Origin: Anaerolineae bacterium
GTDB taxonomy: Bacteria > Chloroflexota > Anaerolineae > JAADDB01
Assembly (NCBI GenBank): GCA_015486845.1
Contig: WFQU01000173.1
Span: 1-41,319 of the forward strand
Reading direction: 5' to 3'
DNA length: 41,319 bases
Position numbers and translations under genes: made by a program. Each line of letters starts with the position of its first letter. The first letter of the stretch is position 1. Of the stretch, positions 9,247 through 16,834 are shown piece after piece. The notes under the pieces are model-generated. The model was not told the origin of the DNA and made no database searches. It saw only the letters and a list, made by a program, of their open reading frames with translations.

Positions 9247-10120
9247 TCTCCTCTTGAAAACAAAATGGGACGCAGATCAACGCAGGCCGCGCACGCAGTC
9301 TGCCTTGTCCGGCAATTAGAAATCGCTGCCACAACTACGAAACCTGCCTGCGCAGGTTGCATGCTAATCGCCATAGGGCGATTTTGCTGTTTTAGAAGTT
9401 CAACTTCTTGAAGAAGTTGAACTTCTAATCAAAGATAATTTCGCCTCCTTTTTCTTCTTCGAGGGCGCTGCCCTCGAGCTCCCGGTAGGGGAACCGTACG
9501 GTTCCCATCCAACCCTTCCGAAATACGTTCCCCCGGCTAAGACGGTAAAACGAATTAAATAGGTCATTGGTCGCTGCTTAGGCCAGCCGGTCGCGCCGGC
9601 AATACAAATAATTTCTGTTCTCGAGCCTGGTTCACACTAATACATAGCATCAAACTGGTCCAAACTCGAGCCGCCGACGATATGTCAGAACTGGTTGCCG
9701 CCAGGATGGCGGCGGATAGCAGCGTGGCAGTAAAAAGTGATAGCCCGCAACAAACCGGCCACGACGCAGCCAAGAACCTTTTTCAGAGGGTCTGGGGGGT
9801 GAATCGCCCCCCGGCCCCCAATTCTGGGGGTGTGTTGCGTCCCCCAAGGTTGGGGGATAGGGGGCGCATTTTCATTCGCTGTGGTACGCCTGTCTGCGTG
9901 CCCGCACAGGCAGGCCGAAGGCTCATGATAGCTACCAAGAAACACGCCTGTTTCTTCCTGAACGAATAATTTCGTACTCGAAAATTATGGCATAGCTCCT
10001 CTAAAAATGAAAATGGAACGCAGATCAACACAGGCTACGCACACAGATAAAAAATCAGATCAAAAAACTTGTTTCGTTATGGCGTCACGACCGCAGTAAT
10101 CTTTACCATCTCTGAAAATA
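9247..10120. repeat. repeat island 4a (mosaic, 9.2-10.1 kb)
   Basis: No gene. Positions 9247-9300 are the SD-bearing module (minus) abutting pckA. Positions 9309-9390 are a module with an inverted copy at 18231-18305. The 33-nt double palindrome (copy C) is at 9394-9426. Positions 9464-9545 and 9629-9731 are related to 3122-3210 and 3004-3118. Positions 9780-9930 are G-tract-rich (GGGGGGTGAATCGCCCCCC and others) and end in the TGCGTGCCCGCACAGGCAGG module, with an inverted relative at 18070-18200. Positions 9995-10060 hold another A-rich module (minus). Open frames in this stretch simply translate these repeats. Confidence 0.8.
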
Positions 10121-10195
10121 AGACTTCTCCCCTGGCTTAGCGCCCAAAGGGGCGGCAAGTCTTCCCCTCCCCGATACGGGGAGGGGAAGAGGTTC
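10121..10195 (+). repeat. truncated cloverleaf-like repeat, copy 2
   Basis: It contains the 5' outer strand (GACTTCTCCCC), a decayed GGCTTAGCGCC hairpin and the perfect CCCCTCCCCG/CGGGGAGGGG hairpin. It lacks the AAGCT hairpin and the 3' outer strand, ending instead in GGGGAAGAGGTTCC. Confidence 0.6.
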
Positions 10196-10210
10196 CATTT
10201 TTCAGAGCGC

Positions 10211-10603
10211 TCTATTTTCAAGAGAGTTATCATGGGCCTACGGCGCACCGCAGCGAATGAAAATCTACAGCTGGCGTCAAGCCTTTAGGTGGGTTGGTGG
10301 GTCTACGCCGGCTAAAGCCTCGATTCCGGTACGGCGGCAGGGTACGTCAAGGTTGCGTCCGCTGCCAAGAGGCTGCTCAACACCAGCCCCCTTTCAGGGG
10401 GCTTCTTGGCGACGTAGCACGGGGATTTGACCCCCGTGCGCTCGGGCGGAGAATGCTGTCGATTAGAAATTCAACTTCTGCGAGAAGTTGAATTTCTAAA
10501 AGGGACTGCGGTCGCAACACCGTAACGAAAAAATTTTTTTATCTGGTTTTTATCTGCGTGCGCAGCCTGCGTTTATCTGCGTCCCATTCTATTTTCAAGA
10601 GAG
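10211..10603 (+). repeat. repeat island 4b (copy D of the structured element)
   Basis: Plus orientation, close match to copies A and B. The C-rich hairpin is at 10385-10403 and GCACGGGG/CCCCGTGC at 10417-10439. The 33-nt double palindrome is at 10465-10497. Here both arms differ from the other copies by matching changes (G to A in one arm, C to T in the other), so pairing stays perfect. Positions 10535-10603 are the A-rich/SD module in plus orientation, ending TCTATTTTCAAGAGAGTA about 135 bp before rnc. Confidence 0.85.
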
Positions 10604-10637
10604 TACGTTGCCTTTCGCCAATTCCGACCATTTTGAT

Positions 10638-10643
10638 TATAAT
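10638..10643 (+). promoter_or_regulatory. putative -10 of rnc
   Basis: A consensus TATAAT lies about 97 nt upstream of rnc, just after the repeat island. No clear -35 at proper spacing is visible. Confidence 0.4.
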
Positions 10644-10739
10644 AGCCAAAGCTATCTACCTTGAGAAAAGGATCTTTGTTAGCAAAGGCATTTTTCTGGG
10701 GGCATATGGCAATCTTTCCGAAAGAGATAACAAGTCGTT

Positions 10740-11459
10740 ATGGAAGAACAGTTACACGAATTTGAAAAACAGTTAGGCTTTACGTTTAATAATTCCCTTT
10801 TATTGAAGCAGGCATTGACACATCGCTCTTATCTTAACGAACAGCCAGAGGCTTCCGTTGGCAACAACGAGCGATTGGAGTATTTTGGCGATGCCATCCT
10901 TGATTTTGTCGTCGCCGAGGTTCTGTTCCGTCGTTATACCAATTTGCATGAAGGCGAAATGACTAATATGCGTGCAGCCTTAGTGCGGGAAAGCACGTTG
11001 GCCGGCTTTGCAGCTTCCATTTCTTTGGGGGACTATTTGCTCATGGGCAGCGGTGAAGCAGCCACCGGCGGTCGGGAACGCCACACCACGCTCAGTGCTG
11101 CCTTCGAAGCCCTTATCGCCGCAATCTATTTAGATCAGGGGCTGCCAAAAACGCGTGATTTCATTTTGCATTTCGTCGAGCCGGAATTGCAACATGCCTA
11201 CGAAGTTGCCCTTTCCAAGGACATGAAAAGTCGGCTGCAAGAATGGGTACAAGGGCACTGGCACCATACGCCCGCCTATTACACTATTAGCACCAACGGC
11301 CCGGATCACGCGAAAACATTCACGGTGGAAGCTGTCATAAACGGCAAAGTCTACGGCGTGGGCGAAGGTCGCAACAAGCAAGTTGCGTCACAAGCCGCGG
11401 CCCAGGCAGCTATGAACAACATTCTGGCTCACGAAGCGCCGGACCGTGACATATCGTAA
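10740..11459 (+). CDS. rnc: ribonuclease III
   Basis: 239 aa, a normal length for bacterial RNase III, which cleaves double-stranded RNA in rRNA maturation and mRNA decay. The nuclease domain (about 5-135) has the signature NERLEYFGD with Glu44 and Asp51, and the second metal segment TLSAAFEALIAAIYLD with Glu123. A double-stranded-RNA-binding domain follows (160-232: MKSRLQEWVQ, then NKQVASQAAAQAAMNNIL). The position equivalent to E. coli Asp114 is Ala120 instead of Asp, by hand alignment of LADTVEA with LSAAFEA. The SD before the ATG is weak (AAAGAGAT, rather distant). The 3' end overlaps the start of a broken gene in another frame. Confidence 0.95.
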   Translation: MEEQLHEFEKQLGFTFNNSLLLKQALTHRSYLNEQPEASVGNNERLEYFGDAILDFVVAEVLFRRYTNLHEGEMTNMRAALVRESTLAGFAASISLGDYLLMGSGEAATGGRERHTTLSAAFEALIAAIYLDQGLPKTRDFILHFVEPELQHAYEVALSKDMKSRLQEWVQGHWHHTPAYYTISTNGPDHAKTFTVEAVINGKVYGVGEGRNKQVASQAAAQAAMNNILAHEAPDRDIS

Positions 11460-11612
11460 AACGCTGCTCATTACCGGCGCCAGCGGTTTTTTGGCTATGC
11501 CTTAATCTTTGCCGCCCAACAGGCCGGCTGGCGCGTCGTCGGCACCTATTTCACCGCTCCTGCTGCACGGCTTCCACGCGTTCATGGACAAAGGTACACA
11601 AGGCGGGTAGCC
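11446..11612 (+). pseudogene. frameshifted N-terminal remnant of a sugar-nucleotide reductase/epimerase-like gene
   Basis: A GTG at 11446, overlapping the last codons of rnc, opens a frame reading VTYRKTLLITGASGFL, a Rossmann GxxGxxG start typical of NAD(P)-dependent epimerases and RmlD-type reductases. At about 11490-11494 one G appears lost: restoring it continues as GYALIFAAQQAGWRVVGTYF, followed by about 20 more plausible residues. After about 50 residues similarity stops, close to the end of the M20 gene on the other strand. It is therefore both frameshifted and truncated. The call rests on motif recognition; the exact family (RmlD, WcaG, GDP-sugar epimerase) is uncertain. Confidence 0.65.
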
Positions 11613-11618
11613 GAACCA

Positions 11619-12782
11619 TCACCCTTTCTGGCTGGCGGGTCCATAAGCCATCAAGGCGGCCAAAAGCGCCATGCGGGGCACGATGCTTGCCACGTCCACG
11701 TATTCCTGCGGGCTATGAGCATGGCCGCCCACCGGCCCTAACCCGTCCAACACGGGCAAGCCGGTCGCGGCAGCGATGGAACCATCCGACCCACCGCCAG
11801 TAGCTACAAAAGGCAGCTCGAAGCCAATTCGAGCCGCTTCTTTGGCAGCTAAATCCAACAATTTTTTGCCGGCCGGGGTAAATTCCATCGGCGGCATTTT
11901 GTGCGGCGGCAACGCAATCTCCACCCGAATATCGGTGCCCCAATCGCGGCGAGTCAGATCGCGCAGCGCTTCCTCTACAGCGGCTAAGTCTTCCTGCCGC
12001 CAAGCGCGCACGTCCAGGATCGCGCTGGCCTCGTCCGGCACCACATTGGGCCGGGAACCGCCTTTGATCACGCCGACATTCACCGTCACGCCATTGCGGA
12101 ATCCATTCAAGGCGTTGACTTCTTTAATGAGCCGGGAAAGCGCCAGGATCGCGCTGCGCCCCTCCTCTGGATTCACGCCGGCGTGCGCCGCCCGGCCGTG
12201 CACCTGGAAAGTGACCCACATGCCCCCTTTGCGCGCCCGCACCACAGCGCCGTTAGACCGTCCCGGCTCCAGCACCAACCCCACGTCCGCTTTTTGTGCT
12301 TCCGTCTGGATCAGTTCGCGGGAGTGCCGTTCGTGAATCTCCTCGTCGCTGTCGAAAAGGAACGTCAGCAAGCCCGGTTCCGGAGCGTCAAAATGGATCA
12401 GTGCTTCCAACGCGTAAAGAGACAATAACAGCCCCCCTTTCATATCGGCCGTGCCGGGACCCAGTAACTGTGCGCCGAGATTGCGGAAAGGGCGCACAGC
12501 GACGGTGCCGGGCGGGTAAACGGTGTCCATGTGGCCTAAAACCATGACTTTGCCGGCCCCCGGCCCCTGCCAGCGCATCAGCAAATCATCGCCGAACCGG
12601 TCGTTGTGCACGCGAGTGACCACCGCACCCAAGCCGGCGAAGCGCTCGGCGAAGAAATCTGCAACCTGGTCCACCCCTTCTTTGGTATAACTACCGCTAT
12701 CGATATTGACGATTGTCTCCAAATCGGCTAAATAATCCGACAAACGCTCTGTCAACCATGCCACCACTGCCCGCTCATCCAT
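11619..12782 (-). CDS. M20 family zinc metallopeptidase (glutamate carboxypeptidase/CPG2-like)
   Basis: 387 aa from MDERAVVAWL, with AGGGAG 8 nt upstream of the ATG. A 66-codon upstream extension would run into repeat sequence and the macro-domain gene. Metal and catalytic residues of M20 enzymes are all visible: His84 and Asp86 (VLGHMDTVYPPG), Asp113 (GTADMKGG), Glu147-Glu148 (DSDEEIHERHSR), Glu172 (LEPGRSNG) and the terminal GGHAHS histidines (354/356). His200 in GRAAHAGVNPE lies in the dimerisation domain. The layout best fits the CPG2-like branch, which removes C-terminal glutamate or acts on related amide bonds. ArgE/DapE-like activity is the alternative. No signal peptide, so cytoplasmic. 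Probably co-oriented with, but separate from, the macro-domain gene 125 bp upstream. Confidence 0.9.
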   Translation of the reverse strand: MDERAVVAWLTERLSDYLADLETIVNIDSGSYTKEGVDQVADFFAERFAGLGAVVTRVHNDRFGDDLLMRWQGPGAGKVMVLGHMDTVYPPGTVAVRPFRNLGAQLLGPGTADMKGGLLLSLYALEALIHFDAPEPGLLTFLFDSDEEIHERHSRELIQTEAQKADVGLVLEPGRSNGAVVRARKGGMWVTFQVHGRAAHAGVNPEEGRSAILALSRLIKEVNALNGFRNGVTVNVGVIKGGSRPNVVPDEASAILDVRAWRQEDLAAVEEALRDLTRRDWGTDIRVEIALPPHKMPPMEFTPAGKKLLDLAAKEAARIGFELPFVATGGGSDGSIAAATGLPVLDGLGPVGGHAHSPQEYVDVASIVPRMALLAALMAYGPASQKG

Positions 12783-12790
12783 GAAATCCG

Positions 12791-12850
12791 CTCCCTTTTT
12801 AAATAGAACGCTGACCAACACCGATGTGCGCTGATCAACACTGTTTCTGT
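12791..12850 (-). repeat. diverged SD-bearing repeat module upstream of the M20 gene
   Basis: On the minus strand it reads TTGGTCAGCGTTCTATTT and then the SD AGGGAG, resembling the module (TTGATCAGCGTTCTATTTT) seen at 18472-18500. It is shorter and more diverged than the copies upstream of pckA, the subtilase, the macro-domain gene and the kinase. Confidence 0.5.
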
Positions 12851-12907
12851 TTTCATCTGCTATAATGTGCTTCGCTGCGCGCAACGCACCGGCCGTAAAA
12901 CGGTTAC

Positions 12908-13477
12908 CTATGCCGACGCCTTCCACAACTGCTTTGCTACGGCCACGAACATGGCCGTCGTGCGCTGATCGATATTGCACAACCGCACTTCCTCTAAATT
13001 ACCCTTTTCAGTGCTCAAATAGCGCACGACTTCGTCCAAAATCAACGGCACAGCCCGCTCTTTGGGAAAGCCAAACACGCCCGAGGAGATAGCCGGCAAA
13101 GAAAGGCGCCCGATGCCATGTCGGTCCGCCATCTGTAGTGCGCTGCGCACCGCCCGGCGCAACTTGTTGTCCTCATCGCCACTGCCGTAAACCGGCCCCA
13201 CGGTGTGAATTACGTAACGCGCCGGCAATGTGCCCGCCCCGGTGATGGCCGCCTCGCCGGTGGCTAAAGGACCGTGCTCTCGCACCCAGGCATCACTTTC
13301 CTGCTGGATAATCGAGCCGCCGCGGCGCACGATGGCCCCGGCCACGCCCCCACCGTGCTGCAAGTGGCCGTTAGCCGCATTAACGATAGCATCCACTTCT
13401 TCCCGGGTGATGTCGCCCTGCACAATGACAATGTGCCGGCCGCTCGGCAAACGGTGACGATATAGTTCACGGTTCAT
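12908..13477 (-). CDS. macro-domain protein (ADP-ribose / O-acetyl-ADP-ribose hydrolase-like)
   Basis: 189 aa from MNRELYRHRLPSG; GGGGGAGAAGG upstream of the ATG fixes the start, and the longer upstream frame only translates repeat sequence. Macro-domain features are clear: VQGDITREEVDAIVNAANGH with the conserved NAAN, the GGGVAGAIVRRGG loop, HTVGPVYG, and the diphosphate-binding LPAISSGVFGFP. Such proteins bind ADP-ribose and often remove it from proteins or deacetylate O-acetyl-ADP-ribose (family knowledge). The substrate here is not determinable. It is a single-domain, cytoplasmic protein. Its SD lies inside a repeat module, like those of pckA and the histidine kinase. Confidence 0.92.
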   Translation of the reverse strand: MNRELYRHRLPSGRHIVIVQGDITREEVDAIVNAANGHLQHGGGVAGAIVRRGGSIIQQESDAWVREHGPLATGEAAITGAGTLPARYVIHTVGPVYGSGDEDNKLRRAVRSALQMADRHGIGRLSLPAISSGVFGFPKERAVPLILDEVVRYLSTEKGNLEEVRLCNIDQRTTAMFVAVAKQLWKASA

Positions 13478-13482
13478 TTTGC

Positions 13483-13930
13483 CTTCTCCCCCTTGAAAAT
13501 AAAATAGGACGCAGATAAACGCAGGCTGCGCACGCAGATAAAAACAGTGGTCAAAAAATGATCCCGAAGGTGTTGTCGCTAAAAAAGTGCGGCACCTTCC
13601 CCAGCACTGGAGTCGAGGTTTTAGCCGGTATTGATGCTGCCTAGCTGCCAACCGTACCGCACACAGCCCAACTCCTTTGCCTCTTTCTTTGACCGACTCG
13701 ATAAATCGGTCGCCGCCAAACGCCGACCTGCGTCGGCTCTCCCCCGAACTCGGGAGCGGGTAGCGAAAACTTCGTGAAGCGGCCATGCTGGCGGGAGAGG
13801 GCTAAAGCCGCCGAGCTACGCCAATTCTAATCCCCCAGCCCCTTTCAAGGGGCTTGCCCTTTACGTAGCACGGAAGTTTAAGCTCCGTGCGCTCGCCCGG
13901 CCAACCTCTTTGCGTCCAAACGCCGACGCA
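13483..13930 (-). repeat. repeat island 5 (related to 16276-16680)
   Basis: No gene. Positions 13483-13545 are the SD-bearing module abutting the macro-domain gene. Positions 13556-13640 (ATCCCGAAGGTG, CACCTTCCCCAGCA and AGTCGAGG blocks) and 13770-13930 match island 6 at 16350-16410 and 16495-16645. The C-rich hairpin AGCCCC/GGGGCT is at 13837-13854. The second hairpin at 13868-13890 is GCACGGA/TCCGTGC, where the family elsewhere has G-C in place of this A-T pair, so pairing is kept. The region separates the macro gene from the response regulator. Confidence 0.8.
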
Positions 13931-13973
13931 GGTGGTCGCCTGTCCATGGACGCAGCGAACGGCTATTTCGGTG

Positions 13974-14696
13974 CTATTTGTTCTCACGGAAGTCCACAAA
14001 ACTGTAGCCCACCCCGCGTTCGGTTAAAATATAGCGCGGGTGCTCCAAATCCGGCTCGATCTTCTTGCGCAAATAATTGACATAAAGTCGGAGTAGATGC
14101 CCTTCGCCGCTATATTCCGGCCCCCACACTAAGCTCAAAAGCTGGTCGTGGGTCAGAATCCACCCTGCGTTTTGCACCAAATGGTACAGCAGCCGGTACT
14201 CAGTAGGGCGCAATTTGATGCGCTGCCCGTTTACCAGAACATCCCGGTGGGGAAAATCGATCTGCAGATAATCATCAACCTTCACTAACGTCGCTTCCGT
14301 CACCGACCGGCTTTGTTCCACCCGGCGCAGCACAGCACGAATGCGGCTGGCCAATTCCCGGGGACTGAACGGTTTCGTCACATAATCATCCGCGCCCAAA
14401 TCCAGGCCGTGGATGCGATCAACCTCTTCGTCCTTCACCGTGAGTAAAATGACCGGCACATTGGAAAATTCACGCAGGTGTTCCAATGCCTCGAAACCGT
14501 CCATGACTGGCATTGCCACGTCCATCACCACCAAATCCGGCAATTCGGTGCGGATTTTCTCCAACGCCTCCTTGCCATTGCTCGCCTCAATGACTCGGAA
14601 TCCTTCCACTTGCAAGTTCATATGCACGAATTTCCGCATGCGTGCTTCGTCATCCACAATGAGGATCAACCGGTTACGAAAGTTTTTACCGTTCAT
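13974..14696 (-). CDS. OmpR/PhoB-family response regulator
   Basis: 240 aa. The receiver domain (10-125) has acidic residues Asp15/Asp16, phosphoacceptor Asp59 (LVVMDVAMP), Thr86 and Lys108 ([10 protein letters not shown]). The winged-helix DNA-binding domain (about 140-236) has the [16 protein letters not shown] segment, [10 protein letters not shown], the [13 protein letters not shown] recognition helix region and the RGVGYSF wing. It overlaps the upstream histidine kinase gene by 11 bp, so the two are translationally coupled and form a cognate pair. The signal and target genes are not visible. The resemblance to KdpE-type regulators is general only; no kdp genes are nearby. Confidence 0.95.
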   Translation of the reverse strand: MNGKNFRNRLILIVDDEARMRKFVHMNLQVEGFRVIEASNGKEALEKIRTELPDLVVMDVAMPVMDGFEALEHLREFSNVPVILLTVKDEEVDRIHGLDLGADDYVTKPFSPRELASRIRAVLRRVEQSRSVTEATLVKVDDYLQIDFPHRDVLVNGQRIKLRPTEYRLLYHLVQNAGWILTHDQLLSLVWGPEYSGEGHLLRLYVNYLRKKIEPDLEHPRYILTERGVGYSFVDFRENK

Positions 14697-16269
14697 GATG
14701 GCTCCTTTGCTCTGCTAATGGCAACGTGAAAAAGAAAGTACTCCCTTCGCCGGGCTTACTGTGCACCCAAATGTGTCCTCCTTGCGCTTCTACCAAAGCT
14801 TGGCTCAAGTAAAGCCCCAGCCCGGCGCCCGGCGTCTCCCGGCGCAACGATGAATCTACCCGGTAAAAACGCCGGAATAACATTTCTTGCTCCGGCTTGG
14901 GAATACCAATGCCCTGATCCGCTACGTAAGTGGTGACCTCATAATCGTTGGCCCAGCCCCCCACGCGGATTGTGCCGCCATCCGGCGAATATTTAATCGC
15001 GTTGCTCAACAAATTATCCAAAATCTGGTGCACCCGTTGCTCATCAGCCCAGGCATCTGGCAACGAGGACGGGAAATCCAGCACAAATTGGTGGGCTTGC
15101 GTTTGCAGGCGAAAACCCTCTACTGCCCGCTGCGCCAGTGCGGGGATATGCACCCGCTGTAATTCCAACTGCAGGCCGCCGGCCTGCAAACGGGACGCGT
15201 CCAATAAATCGTCGATCAGATGCGTCAAACGGTCCGCTTCATCGTCGATGATAGCTAAGCTTTCTCGCACCGTTTCGGCATCCCAGGTCACGTCCTCCCT
15301 GCGCAGCGTGTCGGCATAGCCTTTGATCAACGCCACCGGCGTTTTCAATTCGTGCGAAATAACCGAGATAAAAGTGGATTGCATCGCTTCCGCTTCCCGG
15401 AACCGGGTGATGTCGTTGACGTCCACCAAAATGTTCAGTAACTGGCCCTGTTGGTCGAAAAGCGGGGCGAACATCACAGCCACCGAACGCCGGGGGTAAC
15501 CATCACGGATGATATCGCCTTCCACGTAATGCTTCTTCGTCAAAACGGGCGGCTCGCGATCTGCACAAAAATCGTGCCCGCGAGAAGATTGCAGGTGAAG
15601 CACCGCGCCGCAGGAATGGCCAACCGCTTCCGCTGGCGCCCAGCCGGTCAAAGCAGAAAGGGCCCGATTCATGCGCATGATATGCCATTTAGTGTCTAAA
15701 ATCATGACGCCGTCAGCAATGCCGTCGATAATACCTTCCAGTTGGACATTTTCACGCACCAAAGCTTCGTACAAACGGGCGTTGCGAACGGCAATGGCGG
15801 CCTGATCAGCAAAGCTGGCCATTAGTTGATTCGTGTTAGCTAAGAATTGCAGCGCTCCCCCGCGCAATACGTAAATCACGCCCAACAATTGCTCGTCGCT
15901 GATCAGTGGAACCGCTACCACTTGCGTCAAAGACAAGCCGGTTTGGGCCGCGACTTCTTGCAGCTTTTCTTCCAGCCCCGGCGGGGCCAATTGCTCGGTA
16001 TCACTGCGGGTCGGCCAAAGCTCCAGTAATGGCTGAAAAGCGGGCAGCGTCTTTTCCGGCACGCCATAGCTGGCTCTGATATGCAACTGCCCGTCACTTT
16101 CCACCAACGCAATAAGGCCGACATTCCCTTTGGTCAAGTCTACAGCGCCGTGCAGAATAATTTGCAGAACAGAAACTAGATCCAGATTAGAAGCCAGCAA
16201 ACGACTGATTTTCAGTAAATATTCGCGCTGTCGCAACTGAATCTGGCGGAAATCCAACAGGTCGTACAA
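14686..16269 (-). CDS. soluble sensor histidine kinase (GAF-PAS-HisKA-HATPase)
   Basis: 527 aa with no membrane segment. A GAF domain spans about 28-168, a PAS domain about 172-290 and the HisKA domain has His306 ([19 protein letters not shown]). The HATPase domain includes the N box ([15 protein letters not shown]), the G1 box DQGIGI (from Asp451), the F-like box LFRRFYRVD and the G2 box GAGLGL (481-486). The start is TTG with AGAGGAGA 6 nt upstream in a repeat module. It is the first gene of a two-gene operon with the response regulator. Being cytoplasmic with GAF and PAS domains, it probably senses an internal cue (ligand, redox or light via a bound cofactor). No cofactor cysteine or histidine can be assigned with confidence. 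Confidence 0.94.
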   Translation of the reverse strand: MYDLLDFRQIQLRQREYLLKISRLLASNLDLVSVLQIILHGAVDLTKGNVGLIALVESDGQLHIRASYGVPEKTLPAFQPLLELWPTRSDTEQLAPPGLEEKLQEVAAQTGLSLTQVVAVPLISDEQLLGVIYVLRGGALQFLANTNQLMASFADQAAIAVRNARLYEALVRENVQLEGIIDGIADGVMILDTKWHIMRMNRALSALTGWAPAEAVGHSCGAVLHLQSSRGHDFCADREPPVLTKKHYVEGDIIRDGYPRRSVAVMFAPLFDQQGQLLNILVDVNDITRFREAEAMQSTFISVISHELKTPVALIKGYADTLRREDVTWDAETVRESLAIIDDEADRLTHLIDDLLDASRLQAGGLQLELQRVHIPALAQRAVEGFRLQTQAHQFVLDFPSSLPDAWADEQRVHQILDNLLSNAIKYSPDGGTIRVGGWANDYEVTTYVADQGIGIPKPEQEMLFRRFYRVDSSLRRETPGAGLGLYLSQALVEAQGGHIWVHSKPGEGSTFFFTLPLAEQRSHHER

Positions 16270-16275
16270 ATGCGT

Positions 16276-16680
16276 TCTCCTCTAAAACATAAATCGGACG
16301 CTGATTAACGCAGGCTGCGCACGCAGATAAAAAACAATAGTCAAAAAACAATCCCGAAGATGCCGTTGTTAGAAAAGCTCAGCACCTTCCCCAGCAGTGG
16401 AGTCGAGGCTTTAACCGGTGTTGCCAACGCCGACCTGCGTCGGCCCTTTCCCTTTCTGTCTCACTACGTTCGACATTTCCAGATAACGAAAACTTCGTGA
16501 AGCAGCCATGCTGGCGGGTGAGGGCTAAAGCCGGCGGGCTACGCCAATTCTAATCCCCAGCCCCTTTCAAGGGGCTTGCCTTTTTACGTAGCACGGAGGT
16601 TTGAGCTCCGTGCGCTCGCCCGGCCAACCGCTCCGCCCCAAACGCCGGCCTGCGTCGGCATGGCAGCGCTCCCTCTTGGC
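16276..16680 (-). repeat. repeat island 6 (paralogous to island 5)
   Basis: No gene. Positions 16276-16340 are the SD-bearing module abutting the kinase. Positions 16350-16645 parallel island 5 block by block (CCCGAAG, CACCTTCCCCAGCA, CATGCTGGCGGG, CTACGCCAATTCTAATCCCC). The second hairpin at 16591-16613 is GCACGGAG/CTCCGTGC, an A-T pair replacing G-C with pairing kept. Positions 16681-16770 show only A/T-rich promoter-like sequence. Confidence 0.8.
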
Positions 16681-16779
16681 GCAGCTTGAGCCGCGCCGGA
16701 AAACTTTTCTTTCCAGCTCCGATTATAACACAATTCGCGCAAACTTTGATGCTTTGCGCTGGGTTGTTGTATACTCGCG

Positions 16780-16785
16780 GCGAAA
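16780..16785 (+). promoter_or_regulatory. putative -10 of the GT4 gene
   Basis: TATACT lies about 50 nt upstream of the glycosyltransferase start, just after the repeat island. The -35 (perhaps TTTGCG) is poorly spaced. Confidence 0.3.
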
Positions 16786-16834
16786 CGGCGGCGTTTGAGT
16801 CCGCCGGAAAACCTTCATCATGTCAGGTGTGACG

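Noticed and set aside
9239-9374. 45-residue N-terminal extension of PEP carboxykinase
   Set aside because: It translates the SD-bearing repeat module. The internal ATG at 9239 has a proper SD and fits the family length.
571-10491. Similar 65-67-residue open frames in repeat copies at 571-774, 6148-6351 and 10294-10491, as if the element encoded a small protein (RLKPRFRY..., CVRCQ...AAQHQPPFRG)
   Set aside because: The frame runs straight through the hairpins and palindrome, has no SD of its own, and has an in-frame stop in copy G (near 36480). Conservation is explained by the repeat DNA itself.
12783-13786. N-terminal extensions of the M20 peptidase (to 12980) and macro-domain protein (to 13786)
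   Set aside because: The extensions translate repeats or overlap the neighbouring gene. Internal ATGs with SDs fit family lengths.
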